Positions 1 through 7,740 of a DNA stretch of 64,000 bases are shown one piece after another. A program made the position numbers and the translations under genes. The stretch is taken from contig NZ_QNUJ01000010.1 in assembly GCF_003574625.1 (NCBI RefSeq), forward strand, positions 165,620 to 229,619. Reading direction: 5' to 3'. This stretch comes from Shinella zoogloeoides. Its GTDB lineage: Bacteria > Pseudomonadota > Alphaproteobacteria > Rhizobiales > Rhizobiaceae. The notes under the pieces were generated by a model, which had not been told where the DNA came from, ran no database searches, and was given only the letters and a program-made list of their open reading frames with translations. Position 1 is the first letter of the stretch; the number at the start of each line of letters is the position of its first letter.

Positions 1-328
1 CGGCGGCATCATCGGCCGGAAGCCGGAGCTGATCGGCGAAGCCTACCGCGATGCGCGGGGCAATGTCTACAATGCCCTCAGCGTCCAGCCCGTCATCGTT
101 CTGGCCGCCGACGGCGCGACCCTCGCGAAGATCCACGCCCGCGCGCTGGAGCGCGAAGTGCCGGCCTCCGTCTATATCGAGGAAATGTTCGCCACCGGCC
201 ACGACGCCGCCAACCGCGCCGTCTTCGAAAAGTTCGGCCCTGACGACGCAAAAATCGTCGGCATCGCCCTTCACGCCGACAGGAAGACCGTCGACCGGAT
301 CACGAAGGGCGCGAAGCTGCACGCGTGA
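1..328 (+). CDS. DUF2000 family protein, 3' part only
   Basis: The reading frame enters from the left edge (first whole codon at base 2) and ends at TGA 326-328, giving about 108 residues of C-terminal sequence. The segments PELIGEAYRDARGN, EEMFATGHDAANR and VGIALHADRK match what I remember of DUF2000, a small family related in fold to peptidyl-tRNA hydrolase 2. Its cellular role is not established, so I give none. The start codon and N-terminus lie outside the window. The large palindrome at 342-388 follows this stop and is more likely linked to the next gene pair. Confidence 0.75.
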   Translation, partial: GGIIGRKPELIGEAYRDARGNVYNALSVQPVIVLAADGATLAKIHARALEREVPASVYIEEMFATGHDAANRAVFEKFGPDDAKIVGIALHADRKTVDRITKGAKLHA

Positions 329-341
329 GGCTGGACAAGGA

Positions 342-388
342 AGTGCACTCGGCGCACTATATCGTTGATTTAGTGCGCCAAGTGCACT
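342..388. promoter_or_regulatory. 47-bp near-perfect inverted repeat before the DUF4160/DUF2442 pair
   Basis: Two 18-nt arms, AGTGCACTCGGCGCACTA at 342-359 and TAGTGCGCCAAGTGCACT at 371-388, are reverse complements with one mismatch and are separated by 11 nt. Each arm also holds the self-palindrome AGTGCACT. The element ends 15 nt before the TTG start at 404. The nested symmetry and promoter position fit an operator, perhaps bound by the downstream pair. A terminator for the upstream gene is possible but less likely, since only a short ATTTTAT follows. Confidence 0.65.
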
Positions 389-403
389 ATTTTATCGCTT
401 GAG

Positions 404-640
404 TTGGATGTGCCGACACTCTTCGTGTTCGGAAACTTGAAGATCCGCATGTTCGCTGACGACCATAACCCGCCGCATTTCCACATCCTGACGCCGGAAC
501 ATGAAGCGCTGGTGCGGATTGCCGATCTTGCGGTTCTGGCAGGCTCGATCGACCGCCGGTCCTATGATCTGGCGTGCCGCTGGGCCTTGGAAAACAGGGA
601 GTTGCTGGAACGTGAGTGGCGCCGCCTCAATGAACGATGA
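404..640 (+). CDS. DUF4160 domain protein
   Basis: This 78-residue protein carries the DUF4160 core, with GNLKIRMFADDHNPPHFHI near the N-terminus and a charged C-terminus. TTG 404 and GTG 410 are both possible starts; neither has a strong ribosome-binding site. The last 11 nt overlap the start of the DUF2442 gene, so the two are translationally coupled. DUF4160 and DUF2442 genes often sit together and look toxin-antitoxin-like, but I know of no firm biochemical assignment. Function is therefore left open. The short size, coupling and palindromic promoter are the reasons to suspect a self-regulating module. Confidence 0.75.
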   Translation: MDVPTLFVFGNLKIRMFADDHNPPHFHILTPEHEALVRIADLAVLAGSIDRRSYDLACRWALENRELLEREWRRLNER

Positions 641-1088
641 CATCATTTCCGTGGGCCGGCCTTTGCCGCGCATCATGAAAGCCGAGGCGCTTGATGGCCG
701 GCGCGTGCGCGTTGTCTGGCGTGACGGGGCGAGCAAGGTGGTCGATCTCGGCCCGATGCTGGAAAGCCGGCGCATCTTCATCCCGCTTCGGCAGGACGAT
801 GCGCTCTTCCGCGTGCTCGCCGTCAGCGAGGAGGGGGATGCGTTGGTCTGGCCGGGGGACGACCTCGAATGCTCGGCGGTCTGGATCGAGGCGCTGCCAT
901 CCGACGATTTCGAGAATGCGGATTTCAGGGCGGCAATGGACCAGCTCGGCATGTCGCTGGATGGCATGGCGGCCGCGCTCGAAGTCTCGCGCCGCCTCGT
1001 TGCCTCCTACCGCAAGGACAAGCCGATCCCGCGGCATATCGGTCTTGCGACCCGCTACCTTGTCGAGCACGCGCGGCGCAGGGCTTAA
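630..1088 (+). CDS. DUF2442 protein with C-terminal helix-turn-helix-like region
   Basis: The gene encodes 152 residues. The first 90 or so match the DUF2442 beta-rich fold (PRIMKAEALDGRRVRVVWRDG, then LGPMLESRRIFIPLR). The last 50 residues (LGMSLDGMAAALEVSRRLVASYRKDKPIPRH) resemble an Xre-type helix-turn-helix, as expected of a DNA-binding antitoxin or autorepressor. ATG 630 was chosen because it overlaps the DUF4160 stop by 11 nt and begins at the domain boundary. The stop overlaps the converging rnd gene by 4 nt. The regulatory role is inferred from the helix-turn-helix-like end and the palindrome upstream of the pair. Confidence 0.75.
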   Translation: MNDDIISVGRPLPRIMKAEALDGRRVRVVWRDGASKVVDLGPMLESRRIFIPLRQDDALFRVLAVSEEGDALVWPGDDLECSAVWIEALPSDDFENADFRAAMDQLGMSLDGMAAALEVSRRLVASYRKDKPIPRHIGLATRYLVEHARRRA

Positions 1089-2236
1089 AGCTCCACCGCC
1101 TCGATCTTCCGGTCGACGAAGCGGAGCGCCACCTTGCCGCCGATGAGGTTGAGGGCGGTCTCGCCGAAGAGGTCGCGGCGCCAGCCGTGGAGGGCGGCGA
1201 CGTCGGCGGCTTCGCCATCGACGGCGATCTTTTCGAGGTCGTCGGAATTGGCGATGATCTTGGCGGCGACGCCCTGCTTTTCCGCGACGATCTTGAGGAG
1301 CACCTTCAGCATCTCGCTGGCGGCGGCCGCGCCCTCCGGCACGTGGTTCTGGCGCGGCAGGCGCGGCAGGTCGGCCTTGGGGATGGCGAGCGCCTCGCCG
1401 ATGGCCTCGAGCAGGGCGGCGCCCGATTGCGAGCGCTCCCAGCCCTTGGGAATGGTGCGAAGACGCGCCAGCGCCTCGGCGTCGGCGGGCTGCTGCTGGG
1501 CGATTTCGTAGATCGTGTCGTCCTTGAGGATGCGCGAGCGCGGCACGTTGCGCGCGCGCGCCTCGCGTTCGCGCCAGGCGGCGACCTTCTGCAGGACGGC
1601 CAGCTCCATCGGCTTCTTGACGCGCATCTTGAGGCGCCGCCAGGCGTCGTCCGGATGCAGGTCGTAGGTATCACGCGATTCCAGCACCGCCATTTCCTCG
1701 GTCAGCCACAGCGAGCGGCCGGCGCTTTCCAGCTTCTCCTTGAGCGCCAGATAGACGTCGCGCAGGTGCGTCACGTCGGCGAGCGCATATTCGAGCTGCT
1801 TGTCGGTGAGCGGCCGGCGGCTCCAGTCGGTGAAGCGCGAGGACTTGTCGATATGCACGCCCTTGATCTTCTGCACGAGCTGGTCGTAGGAAACGCTGTC
1901 GCCGAAGCCGCAGACCATGGCGGCGACCTGCGTGTCGAAGATCGGATGCGGGATCAGCCCGCCGCGGTTGAAGATGATCTCGATGTCCTGCCGCGCGGCG
2001 TGGAAGACCTTCAGCACGGCGGGATTGGCCATCAACTCGAAGAACGGCTGGAGGTCGAGGCCCTTGGCGAGCGGATCGACGATCACCTCGATCTCGGGCC
2101 CGGCGAGCTGGATCAGGCAGAGCTCCGGCCAGAACGTCGTCTCCCGCAGGAACTCCGTGTCGATCGTCAGATACTCGGAACGGGCGAGCGTCTCACAGGC
2201 GTCGCGAAGGGCTGCGGTTGTCTCGATGATCTGCAT
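1085..2236 (-). CDS. rnd: ribonuclease D
   Basis: This 383-residue protein is a 3'-to-5' exoribonuclease of the DEDDy class, acting in tRNA 3' maturation and RNA turnover in the cytoplasm. The three exonuclease motifs are visible: DTEFLRE with D26 and E28, HAARQDIE with D84, and YALADV with Y150 and D154. An HRDC-type nucleic-acid-binding domain follows at about residues 210-290. Length is normal for the family. The gene is monocistronic and converges on DUF2442 with a 4-nt overlap of stops. No strong ribosome-binding site precedes the ATG at 2236. Confidence 0.95.
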   Translation of the reverse strand: MQIIETTAALRDACETLARSEYLTIDTEFLRETTFWPELCLIQLAGPEIEVIVDPLAKGLDLQPFFELMANPAVLKVFHAARQDIEIIFNRGGLIPHPIFDTQVAAMVCGFGDSVSYDQLVQKIKGVHIDKSSRFTDWSRRPLTDKQLEYALADVTHLRDVYLALKEKLESAGRSLWLTEEMAVLESRDTYDLHPDDAWRRLKMRVKKPMELAVLQKVAAWREREARARNVPRSRILKDDTIYEIAQQQPADAEALARLRTIPKGWERSQSGAALLEAIGEALAIPKADLPRLPRQNHVPEGAAAASEMLKVLLKIVAEKQGVAAKIIANSDDLEKIAVDGEAADVAALHGWRRDLFGETALNLIGGKVALRFVDRKIEAVEL

Positions 2237-2407
2237 AGGCGGCTCTGGCGGGCTTTTCTTGAAATTTTTGATCGGGCAGCTTTAGACGTTCCACCCTTTT
2301 GCCACAATCAAAAACTTGCGCCGGAGGCGGCGCGGCAAGAGCGGTTACACGCGAAAGGCCCGGATGCAGGCACATCCGGGCCCTTTCGAAGGTCAGCATA
2401 CGCGGGA

Positions 2408-2584
2408 CTACTTGCAGACCTTGAACTTCCTGATGATGACGTTGCCGTAGTCGTCGTAGGACTTCACCTTCTTGATGAAGCAATGCGGCTTGTGGCCGTA
2501 GCCGTAGTAGCCGGCCTGCGAGGGAGCGGCGAACGAGATGGCGGCGACGGCCGCGATGGCGGCCGAAACGATGATCTTGCGCAT
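2408..2584 (-). CDS. small exported protein, 58 residues
   Basis: A short ORF starts at ATG 2584, with GGGAGAG just upstream, and ends at TAG 2408. It begins with a clear Sec signal peptide, MRKIIVSAAIAAVAAISFA followed by a PSQA cleavage region. The mature part has about 33 residues and is Tyr/Gly/Lys-rich (GYYGYGHKPHC). Its two cysteines, one near each end of the mature part, could form a disulphide. Small basic periplasmic proteins of this kind are common in Rhizobiaceae but uncharacterised. It sits alone between rnd and ohr. The call rests on the signal peptide and ribosome-binding site, not on a known family. Confidence 0.75.
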   Translation of the reverse strand: MRKIIVSAAIAAVAAISFAAPSQAGYYGYGHKPHCFIKKVKSYDDYGNVIIRKFKVCK

Positions 2585-2728
2585 GGGTCTCTCCCGATCG
2601 GTTCGGACGAGCCTCTCTCATCCGGTGATCCGAATGTCCCATGCCGCCTCGCCGCCCGCTGTTTCCCCGGAAACAGAAAGGCCGCCCGCGGGGCGGACGG
2701 CCTTTCGTTCGGTCGGGGCAGGGAAGCG

Positions 2729-3151
2729 TCAGGCGACCGTGGTCTTGACGTCGAGATTGCCGCGGGTGGCGTGGCTGTAGGGGCAGACGACGTGGGCTTT
2801 CTTGACGAGGTCTTCCAGCACAGCCTTGTCGACGCCGGGGGCGGAGACTTCGAGCGCCGCCTCGATGCCGAAGCCGCCGCCGTCCTCGCGCGGGCCGATG
2901 CCGACCGTCGCGGTGACTTTCGCGTCATCCGGGATCTTCACCTTTTCCTTGCCGGCGACGAATTTCAGCGCGCCGAGGAAGCAGGCGGAATAGCCGACCG
3001 CGAAGAGCTTTTCCGGGTTCGCGCCGGACGCGCCGTCGCCGCCGAGTTCCTTCGGCACGGTCAGCGTCACGTCGACGGTGCCGTCTTCCGTTGCGCCATG
3101 GCCGGCGCGGCCGCCCGTTGCGGAAGCCTTGGTCCTGTAGAGAATGGGCAT
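2729..3151 (-). CDS. ohr: organic hydroperoxide resistance protein Ohr
   Basis: Ohr reduces organic and fatty-acid hydroperoxides in the cytoplasm using two cysteines and dithiol electrons. The 140-residue protein has both: C57 in GYSACFLGALKF and C123 in HVVCPYSHATRGN. The start at 3151 (MPILYRTKASATGG) is preceded by AGGAGA and matches the family N-terminus; longer in-frame starts would run into the operator region. It is divergent from ohrR, the standard arrangement, with palindromes between the two genes. Confidence 0.95.
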   Translation of the reverse strand: MPILYRTKASATGGRAGHGATEDGTVDVTLTVPKELGGDGASGANPEKLFAVGYSACFLGALKFVAGKEKVKIPDDAKVTATVGIGPREDGGGFGIEAALEVSAPGVDKAVLEDLVKKAHVVCPYSHATRGNLDVKTTVA

Positions 3152-3205
3152 GGTTGTCTCCTTCCTGTCGTCGTTGATGATGGCTATTTGATAGCGCAAA
3201 ACTAG

Positions 3206-3239
3206 ATTGCGCGCAATATGATTTTGCAAATTGCAATTT
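3206..3239. promoter_or_regulatory. tandem palindromes between ohr and ohrR, probable OhrR operators
   Basis: The 113-bp intergenic space holds two perfect 12-bp palindromes, ATTGCGCGCAAT at 3206-3217 and AAATTGCAATTT at 3228-3239, plus TTTGCAAA at 3223-3230. They lie where promoters for both divergent genes must be. OhrR repressors bind AT-rich inverted repeats in this position in other proteobacteria; occupancy of these two sites is inferred. Confidence 0.65.
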
Positions 3240-3264
3240 CGGTCGTTTATGCGAGAATGGCAGC

Positions 3265-3756
3265 ATGAGCGACAAACGTGACGAAGCTGAGACGAACGAC
3301 ATTGCGCCGGGCATGCTGGCCCTCGACCAGCAGCTCTGTTTCGCCGTCTATTCCGCGGCCCATGCGCTCAACCGCACCTACAAGCCGCTGCTCGATCCCT
3401 ATGGCCTCACCTATCCGCAATATATCGCGCTGATGACGCTGTGGGAGGAGGATGGCCGCACGGTCAAGGCGCTCGGCGAGACGCTGGGGCTCGATTCCGG
3501 CACGCTCTCGCCGCTGCTCAAGCGCCTGGAGGCGGCGGGCTACATCCACCGCGCCCGCGACAAGGCCGACGAGCGCCAGGTCCTCGTCACCCTCACCGAC
3601 AAGGGCCGCGCCATGCAAAGCGAGGCTGTCGCCATCCGCATGGCGATCGGCAAGGCGACGGGCTGTTCCATCGAGGCGCTGCAATCGCTCACGGTCGAGC
3701 TGCAGGCGCTGGCCGGGCGGCTCGAGGGCGCGGACAGGCGCGACGACGCGGCATAG
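3265..3756 (+). CDS. ohrR: OhrR, MarR-family organic peroxide sensor
   Basis: A 163-residue MarR-type winged-helix repressor. The peroxide-sensing cysteine is visible as C25 in DQQLCFAVYSAAHALNR, the hallmark of OhrR. The wing region is seen in DSGTLSPLLKRLEAAGYIHRARDKADERQVLVTLT. Oxidation of the cysteine releases DNA and induces the divergent ohr gene. The ATG at 3265 follows GAGAATGGCAGC. Its place beside ohr and the shared palindromes support this assignment over other MarR members. Confidence 0.93.
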   Translation: MSDKRDEAETNDIAPGMLALDQQLCFAVYSAAHALNRTYKPLLDPYGLTYPQYIALMTLWEEDGRTVKALGETLGLDSGTLSPLLKRLEAAGYIHRARDKADERQVLVTLTDKGRAMQSEAVAIRMAIGKATGCSIEALQSLTVELQALAGRLEGADRRDDAA

Positions 3757-3834
3757 GGGTAGTTTTCGCCTCTTCACCCTGCAAGGCCTTCGGGTTAAGG
3801 TCCGCGCGGCGTCGCAAGCGCCAAGGGGGCAGGG

Positions 3835-5754
3835 GTGAACGGGCAGGGGTCCTGGCAGAAGGCGAACGTCGCGGCGGGCCTTTGGTGCGTCGCGGTCGGT
3901 GTCGTCATGTTGACGCTGTGGCTCGCCGAGCCGGCGGCGCTCGCCGCGCGCCATCCCGCTCTTTTCGGCATGAAGTTCAATGCGGCGCTCGCCTTCACCG
4001 CCATGGGGTCCGCCGTGCTTCTGGCCGGCCGCGGTTTCCGGCGTCTTCCGGCCGCGCTCTTCCTCATGGTCTTCATCTATGGCGCGCTGGCGCTCGCCCA
4101 GCATCTCTTCGGCATCGATGCGGGCATCGACACGCTGCTCGACCGGCCCTTCGTCGATATCGGCACCAGCCGGCCCGGCCGCATCGCGCCCAATACCGCG
4201 CTGTGCTTCATGCTGGCAGGCCTTGCCTTCCTGCAACGCGCGCTGCAGGGCAGGAGCGGGATGCTGCAGGTGGCGCTCGGCATGGCCTGCGTCATCATCG
4301 CGGCGGCCGCGCTGATCGGCTATGCCATCGCGCTCGATTTCGCCCATGACTGGGTGCGCTATACGCGCATGTCCTTCCAGAGCGCGAGCTGCTTCGTCGC
4401 GCTCGGCCTCGTGCTGGTCTTCGTGGGCACGCAGACGACCGGCTACCACCGGATCGCGCTGGCCGGGGCGCTCGGCCTCGTCACCTATCTCCTGCTGCTC
4501 GCCATGACCTATTACGAGCTGGCGCGCTACGAGAAGGCCTTCGGCATCACCTTCTCCAGCAGCGACAGCACCGCCCGCTCGACGCTGTCCTCGCTCGTGC
4601 TGATTTCCGGCGCGCTCTACAGCGCGCTGATCGCCCATCTCTACATCTCCTCGCGCCGGGCGCGCCGCATGGCCGGCGAGCTTGCCGAAAGCCGCGCCCG
4701 CCTTGCCGCCATCATCGACAATGCGGTGGACGGCATCGTCACCATCGACGAGCGCGGCATCGTCCTTTCCGTCAACGCCGCCTGCACGCGCATCTTCGGC
4801 TATGCGCCGGAGGAGATGGTCGGGCGGAACGTGAAGATGCTGATGCCCGAGCCCTATCACGGCGAGCACGACGGCTATCTTTCCGGCTACCGCCGCACCG
4901 GCGAGGCGAAGATCATCGGCATCGGCCGCGAGGTGGAGGGCCGGCGCCGCGACGGCACGGTCTTCCCGCTCGACCTTGCCGTCGCTCGGGTGGAGCTGAA
5001 CGGCGCGACCATCTACAGCGGCATCGTGCGCGACATTTCCGAGCGCAAGGCGAACGAGCAGGCGCTGATCGAGGCGAATGCCGAGCTGGAGGAATTCGCC
5101 TACCGCACCTCGCACGACCTGCGCTCGCCGATCGCCTCCTCGCTCGGCCTGCTCGGCATTTCGCGCGAGATGATGGCGGAGGGCGACATGGCCGGGCTCG
5201 GCGAGATGCTCCAGCGCATGGAAGGCAATTTCCGCCGCCTCGACCACCTGATCCAGAACATCATCACCGTCACGCGCACCCGCCTTTTGGAAGAGGAGGA
5301 CCGGCCGGTGGGCCTGCGCGCGCTCGTTAGCGAGGCGGTCGATGCCCTGTCGCATCTCGACGACGTCCGGCGCATCCGCATCGAAAATCATGTGCCGCCA
5401 GAATTGACAATCGTCAGCAAGCCGTCGAAATTCCAGGTCGTCGTCGGCAACATGCTGTCCAACGCGGTCAAGTACCACGACCCGAAGGAAGCCGAGCCGG
5501 CGATCGATATCCGCGCCTTCCGCTATGCCGGTAAGCTGCGGCTGTCGGTGGAGGACAACGGCCTGGGCGTTCCGCCCGCCAGCCGCCATTTGTTGTTCCA
5601 GATGTTCAAACGGCTGCACCCGAACCGTTCCTTCGGCAGCGGGCTCGGCCTCTATATTTTGAAGAAGACCGCGGAATCCCTCGGCGGAACCGCACTTTAC
5701 GAAGCAAGGGATAAGGGCAGCCGCTTCATCGTGGAACTGCCCGATGGGGAATAG
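3835..5754 (+). CDS. membrane histidine kinase with FixL-like (possibly heme) PAS domain
   Basis: The 639-residue sensor kinase begins with roughly eight hydrophobic helices (residues 12-270), then a PAS domain (about 285-400), a HisKA dimerisation domain with H427 in TSHDLRSP, and an ATPase domain (N543, DNGLG at 574-578, GSGLGL at 601-606). The PAS segment closely resembles the FixL oxygen sensor. H345 in GEHDGY matches the proximal heme ligand, and R365 in IIGIGRE matches the distal arginine. However, the arginine six residues after the histidine in FixL is glycine here (G351). GTG 3835 is the annotated start. The receiver gene follows after one base, so it is the likely partner. Confidence 0.85.
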   Translation: MNGQGSWQKANVAAGLWCVAVGVVMLTLWLAEPAALAARHPALFGMKFNAALAFTAMGSAVLLAGRGFRRLPAALFLMVFIYGALALAQHLFGIDAGIDTLLDRPFVDIGTSRPGRIAPNTALCFMLAGLAFLQRALQGRSGMLQVALGMACVIIAAAALIGYAIALDFAHDWVRYTRMSFQSASCFVALGLVLVFVGTQTTGYHRIALAGALGLVTYLLLLAMTYYELARYEKAFGITFSSSDSTARSTLSSLVLISGALYSALIAHLYISSRRARRMAGELAESRARLAAIIDNAVDGIVTIDERGIVLSVNAACTRIFGYAPEEMVGRNVKMLMPEPYHGEHDGYLSGYRRTGEAKIIGIGREVEGRRRDGTVFPLDLAVARVELNGATIYSGIVRDISERKANEQALIEANAELEEFAYRTSHDLRSPIASSLGLLGISREMMAEGDMAGLGEMLQRMEGNFRRLDHLIQNIITVTRTRLLEEEDRPVGLRALVSEAVDALSHLDDVRRIRIENHVPPELTIVSKPSKFQVVVGNMLSNAVKYHDPKEAEPAIDIRAFRYAGKLRLSVEDNGLGVPPASRHLLFQMFKRLHPNRSFGSGLGLYILKKTAESLGGTALYEARDKGSRFIVELPDGE

Positions 5755-5755
5755 A

Positions 5756-6133
5756 ATGAAGATCACCTCCATTCTCGTCGTCGACGATGACGAGAACGAC
5801 CAGTTCATCTGCGAATACACGATCCGCAAGTTCGATCCGTCGATCCGCGTCACCAAGGCCTTCGACGGCACGGAGGCGCTGGACGCGCTGCGCGTCGAAA
5901 CGCCCGACGCCATCATCCTCGACATCAACATGCCGGTCATGAACGGCTTCGAGTTCCTCGACCGCTATGCCGAGGAGTTCGAGGTCCACGCCCCCGTCGT
6001 CGCCATGCTCACCAGCTCCCATCTCGGCAAGGACCGCGAGCGCGCCCTGCAATACAGCTTCGTGAAGAGCTATTTCGAAAAGCCCCTGGCGGCCGACCAT
6101 CTGCGGGTCATGACGGATTTGCTGGAGGGGTGA
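5756..6133 (+). CDS. single-domain response regulator
   Basis: A stand-alone receiver of 125 residues, of the Rcp1/CheY-like class often paired with PAS kinases. The acidic pocket is D10-D12 in VVDDDEN, the phosphate acceptor is D56 in AIILDINMPVMNGF, and the switch residues are in MLTSS and FEKPL. No output domain follows. ATG 5756 is preferred to ATG 5744 because GGGGAA sits just before it and it lies one base after the kinase stop. It is probably phosphorylated by the upstream kinase; its downstream target is unknown. Confidence 0.9.
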   Translation: MKITSILVVDDDENDQFICEYTIRKFDPSIRVTKAFDGTEALDALRVETPDAIILDINMPVMNGFEFLDRYAEEFEVHAPVVAMLTSSHLGKDRERALQYSFVKSYFEKPLAADHLRVMTDLLEG

Positions 6134-6161
6134 GGGAAGGAGGGCGGATCTGCGGATGCCA

Positions 6162-6313
6162 CCCCCCTCTGCCCTGCCGGGCATCTCCCCCACAAGGGGG
6201 AGATTGGATGGAGCGCCGTCTCGCCCATCTCCAGCGTTGCTGATTGAGCAAGGTTTTCGCGTCTTGCCGATCTCCCCCCTTGTGGGGGAGATGCCCGGCA
6301 GGGCAGAGGGGGG
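6162..6313. repeat. RIME-like palindromic intergenic element, copy 1
   Basis: A 152-bp element with long inverted arms. The left arm reads CCCCCTCTGCCCTGCCGGGC followed by ATCTCCCCCACAAGGGG, and the right arm is its near-complement ending in GGCAGGGCAGAGGGGGG. The centre is about 65 bp. A close homologue with the same internal layout lies at 21369-21521, and its right module also occurs at 15232-15289. This mosaic structure is typical of RIME elements of Rhizobiaceae. It is non-coding and separates the response regulator from the MFS gene. Confidence 0.85.
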
Positions 6314-6401
6314 TATGGCATCCGCCGCCGTTGCATACGATTTCCGCATCCCCCGCCGCTTTCCCTCTCCCTTTCCGCAAAACCTTCGCCATAGTGGCCG
6401 C

Positions 6402-7643
6402 ATGTCCACGATTCGCCCGCTGATTCCCCTTCTCGTGACCGCAGGCATCCTGATCGGGGGCAACGGGCTGCAGGGCACGTTCATCGCGCTGCGGGCCTCC
6501 GACGAGGGCTTTTCCACCTCCGTCATCGGCTTCGTCGGCGCGGGCTATTCCATCGGCTTCGCCATCGGCTGCATCTATGTGACGCGCGTGCTGCGCGCCA
6601 TCGGCCATATCCGCACCTTCTCGGCCATGGCGGCCATCGCCTCGGCCTCGGCCATCGCCATGGTGCTGGTCATCGATCCGGTCTTCTGGTTCCTGATGCG
6701 CCTCGTCGCCGGCGTCTGCTTCGCCAGCCTCTTCGCCACGGTCGAAAGCTGGCTGAACGCCGCCGTCACCAATGCCAACCGGGCGCGCACGCTCTCCGTC
6801 TACCGCCTCGTCGACCTCGGCTCGGTCACGGCGGCGCAATATGTCATTCCCGGCGTCGGCGTCGGCGGCTTCGAGATTTTCGCCATCATCGCCATGGCGC
6901 TGTCGCTCTCGCTGGTGCCGATTTCGCTTGCCGACCGCTCCAGCCCCACCGTGCCGGAGGCGATCCGCTTCGATGTGAAGAAGCTCTGGAACATCTCGCC
7001 GCTCGCCACCGTCGGCTGCATCGTCGTCGGCCTCACCAATGCGGCCTTCCGCAATCTCGGGCCGATCTACGCCCACGATATCGGCCTGTCGGTAACGGCG
7101 ATCGCCAGCTTCATGAGCGCCGGCATCGTCGGCGGCGTGGTGCTGCAATATCCGCTCGGCATCTATTCCGACCGGCTCGACCGGCGCCTCGTCATCCTCT
7201 TCGCCACGCTCGGCTCGACATTCGCCGCGCTGTACCTCGCCCTCTTCGCCGGCGGCGACGAATGGAAGAACCTCGTCGGCATCTTCGTCTTCGGGGCCTT
7301 CGCCATGCCGCTCTATTCGCTCTGCTCGGCGCATGCCAACGACCATGCGGGCGAGGGCGAGCATGCGCTGGTCTCGGCCGGCATGCTGTTCTTCTGGTCC
7401 TGCGGGGCGATCATCGGGCCGCTTTTCGCCTCCGTCCTCCTGCAGTTCCTCGGGCCGCAGGCGCTCTTCCTCTATACCGCCGTCGTGCTCGTCGCCTTCA
7501 TGGCCTATACGGCGCTGCGCATGACCGCGCGTCCCGCCGTGCCGGCCGGGGAGCGGCGCAGCCGCTTCCGCACCCTGCTGCGCACCTCCTTCTTCTTCAA
7601 CAAGCTCGCCGCGCCCGAGAAGGACCGCAACGGTAGGCCCTAG
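6402..7643 (+). CDS. MFS transporter, YcaD-like
   Basis: A 413-residue inner-membrane protein with about twelve hydrophobic segments. The loop motif around GIYSDRLDRRLVILF is the MFS signature between helices of the second half. The family resembles YcaD-type drug or metabolite carriers; the substrate cannot be read from the sequence. ATG 6402 is chosen because upstream in-frame sequence belongs to the repeat element. It stands alone, between the repeat and the multicopper oxidase gene. Confidence 0.85.
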   Translation: MSTIRPLIPLLVTAGILIGGNGLQGTFIALRASDEGFSTSVIGFVGAGYSIGFAIGCIYVTRVLRAIGHIRTFSAMAAIASASAIAMVLVIDPVFWFLMRLVAGVCFASLFATVESWLNAAVTNANRARTLSVYRLVDLGSVTAAQYVIPGVGVGGFEIFAIIAMALSLSLVPISLADRSSPTVPEAIRFDVKKLWNISPLATVGCIVVGLTNAAFRNLGPIYAHDIGLSVTAIASFMSAGIVGGVVLQYPLGIYSDRLDRRLVILFATLGSTFAALYLALFAGGDEWKNLVGIFVFGAFAMPLYSLCSAHANDHAGEGEHALVSAGMLFFWSCGAIIGPLFASVLLQFLGPQALFLYTAVVLVAFMAYTALRMTARPAVPAGERRSRFRTLLRTSFFFNKLAAPEKDRNGRP

Positions 7644-7740
7644 ACCCCAACAACGGCCTGCGGCAATCTGGTCGCGGCATGCTTATTGATGAGCGCCGTC
7701 CTCAGGTTTAGAAACGGGTCACATACCCGGAGGGACCGCC

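Noticed and set aside
869..3205. 778-codon plus-strand frame over rnd and ohr
   Set aside because: It lies antisense to rnd and ohr, which have clear catalytic motifs. Its composition is that of a GC-rich shadow frame.
3247..5940. 897-codon minus-strand frame
   Set aside because: Antisense to ohrR, the histidine kinase and the receiver, all with recognisable domains. The His/Asp/Arg-rich translation is typical of a shadow.
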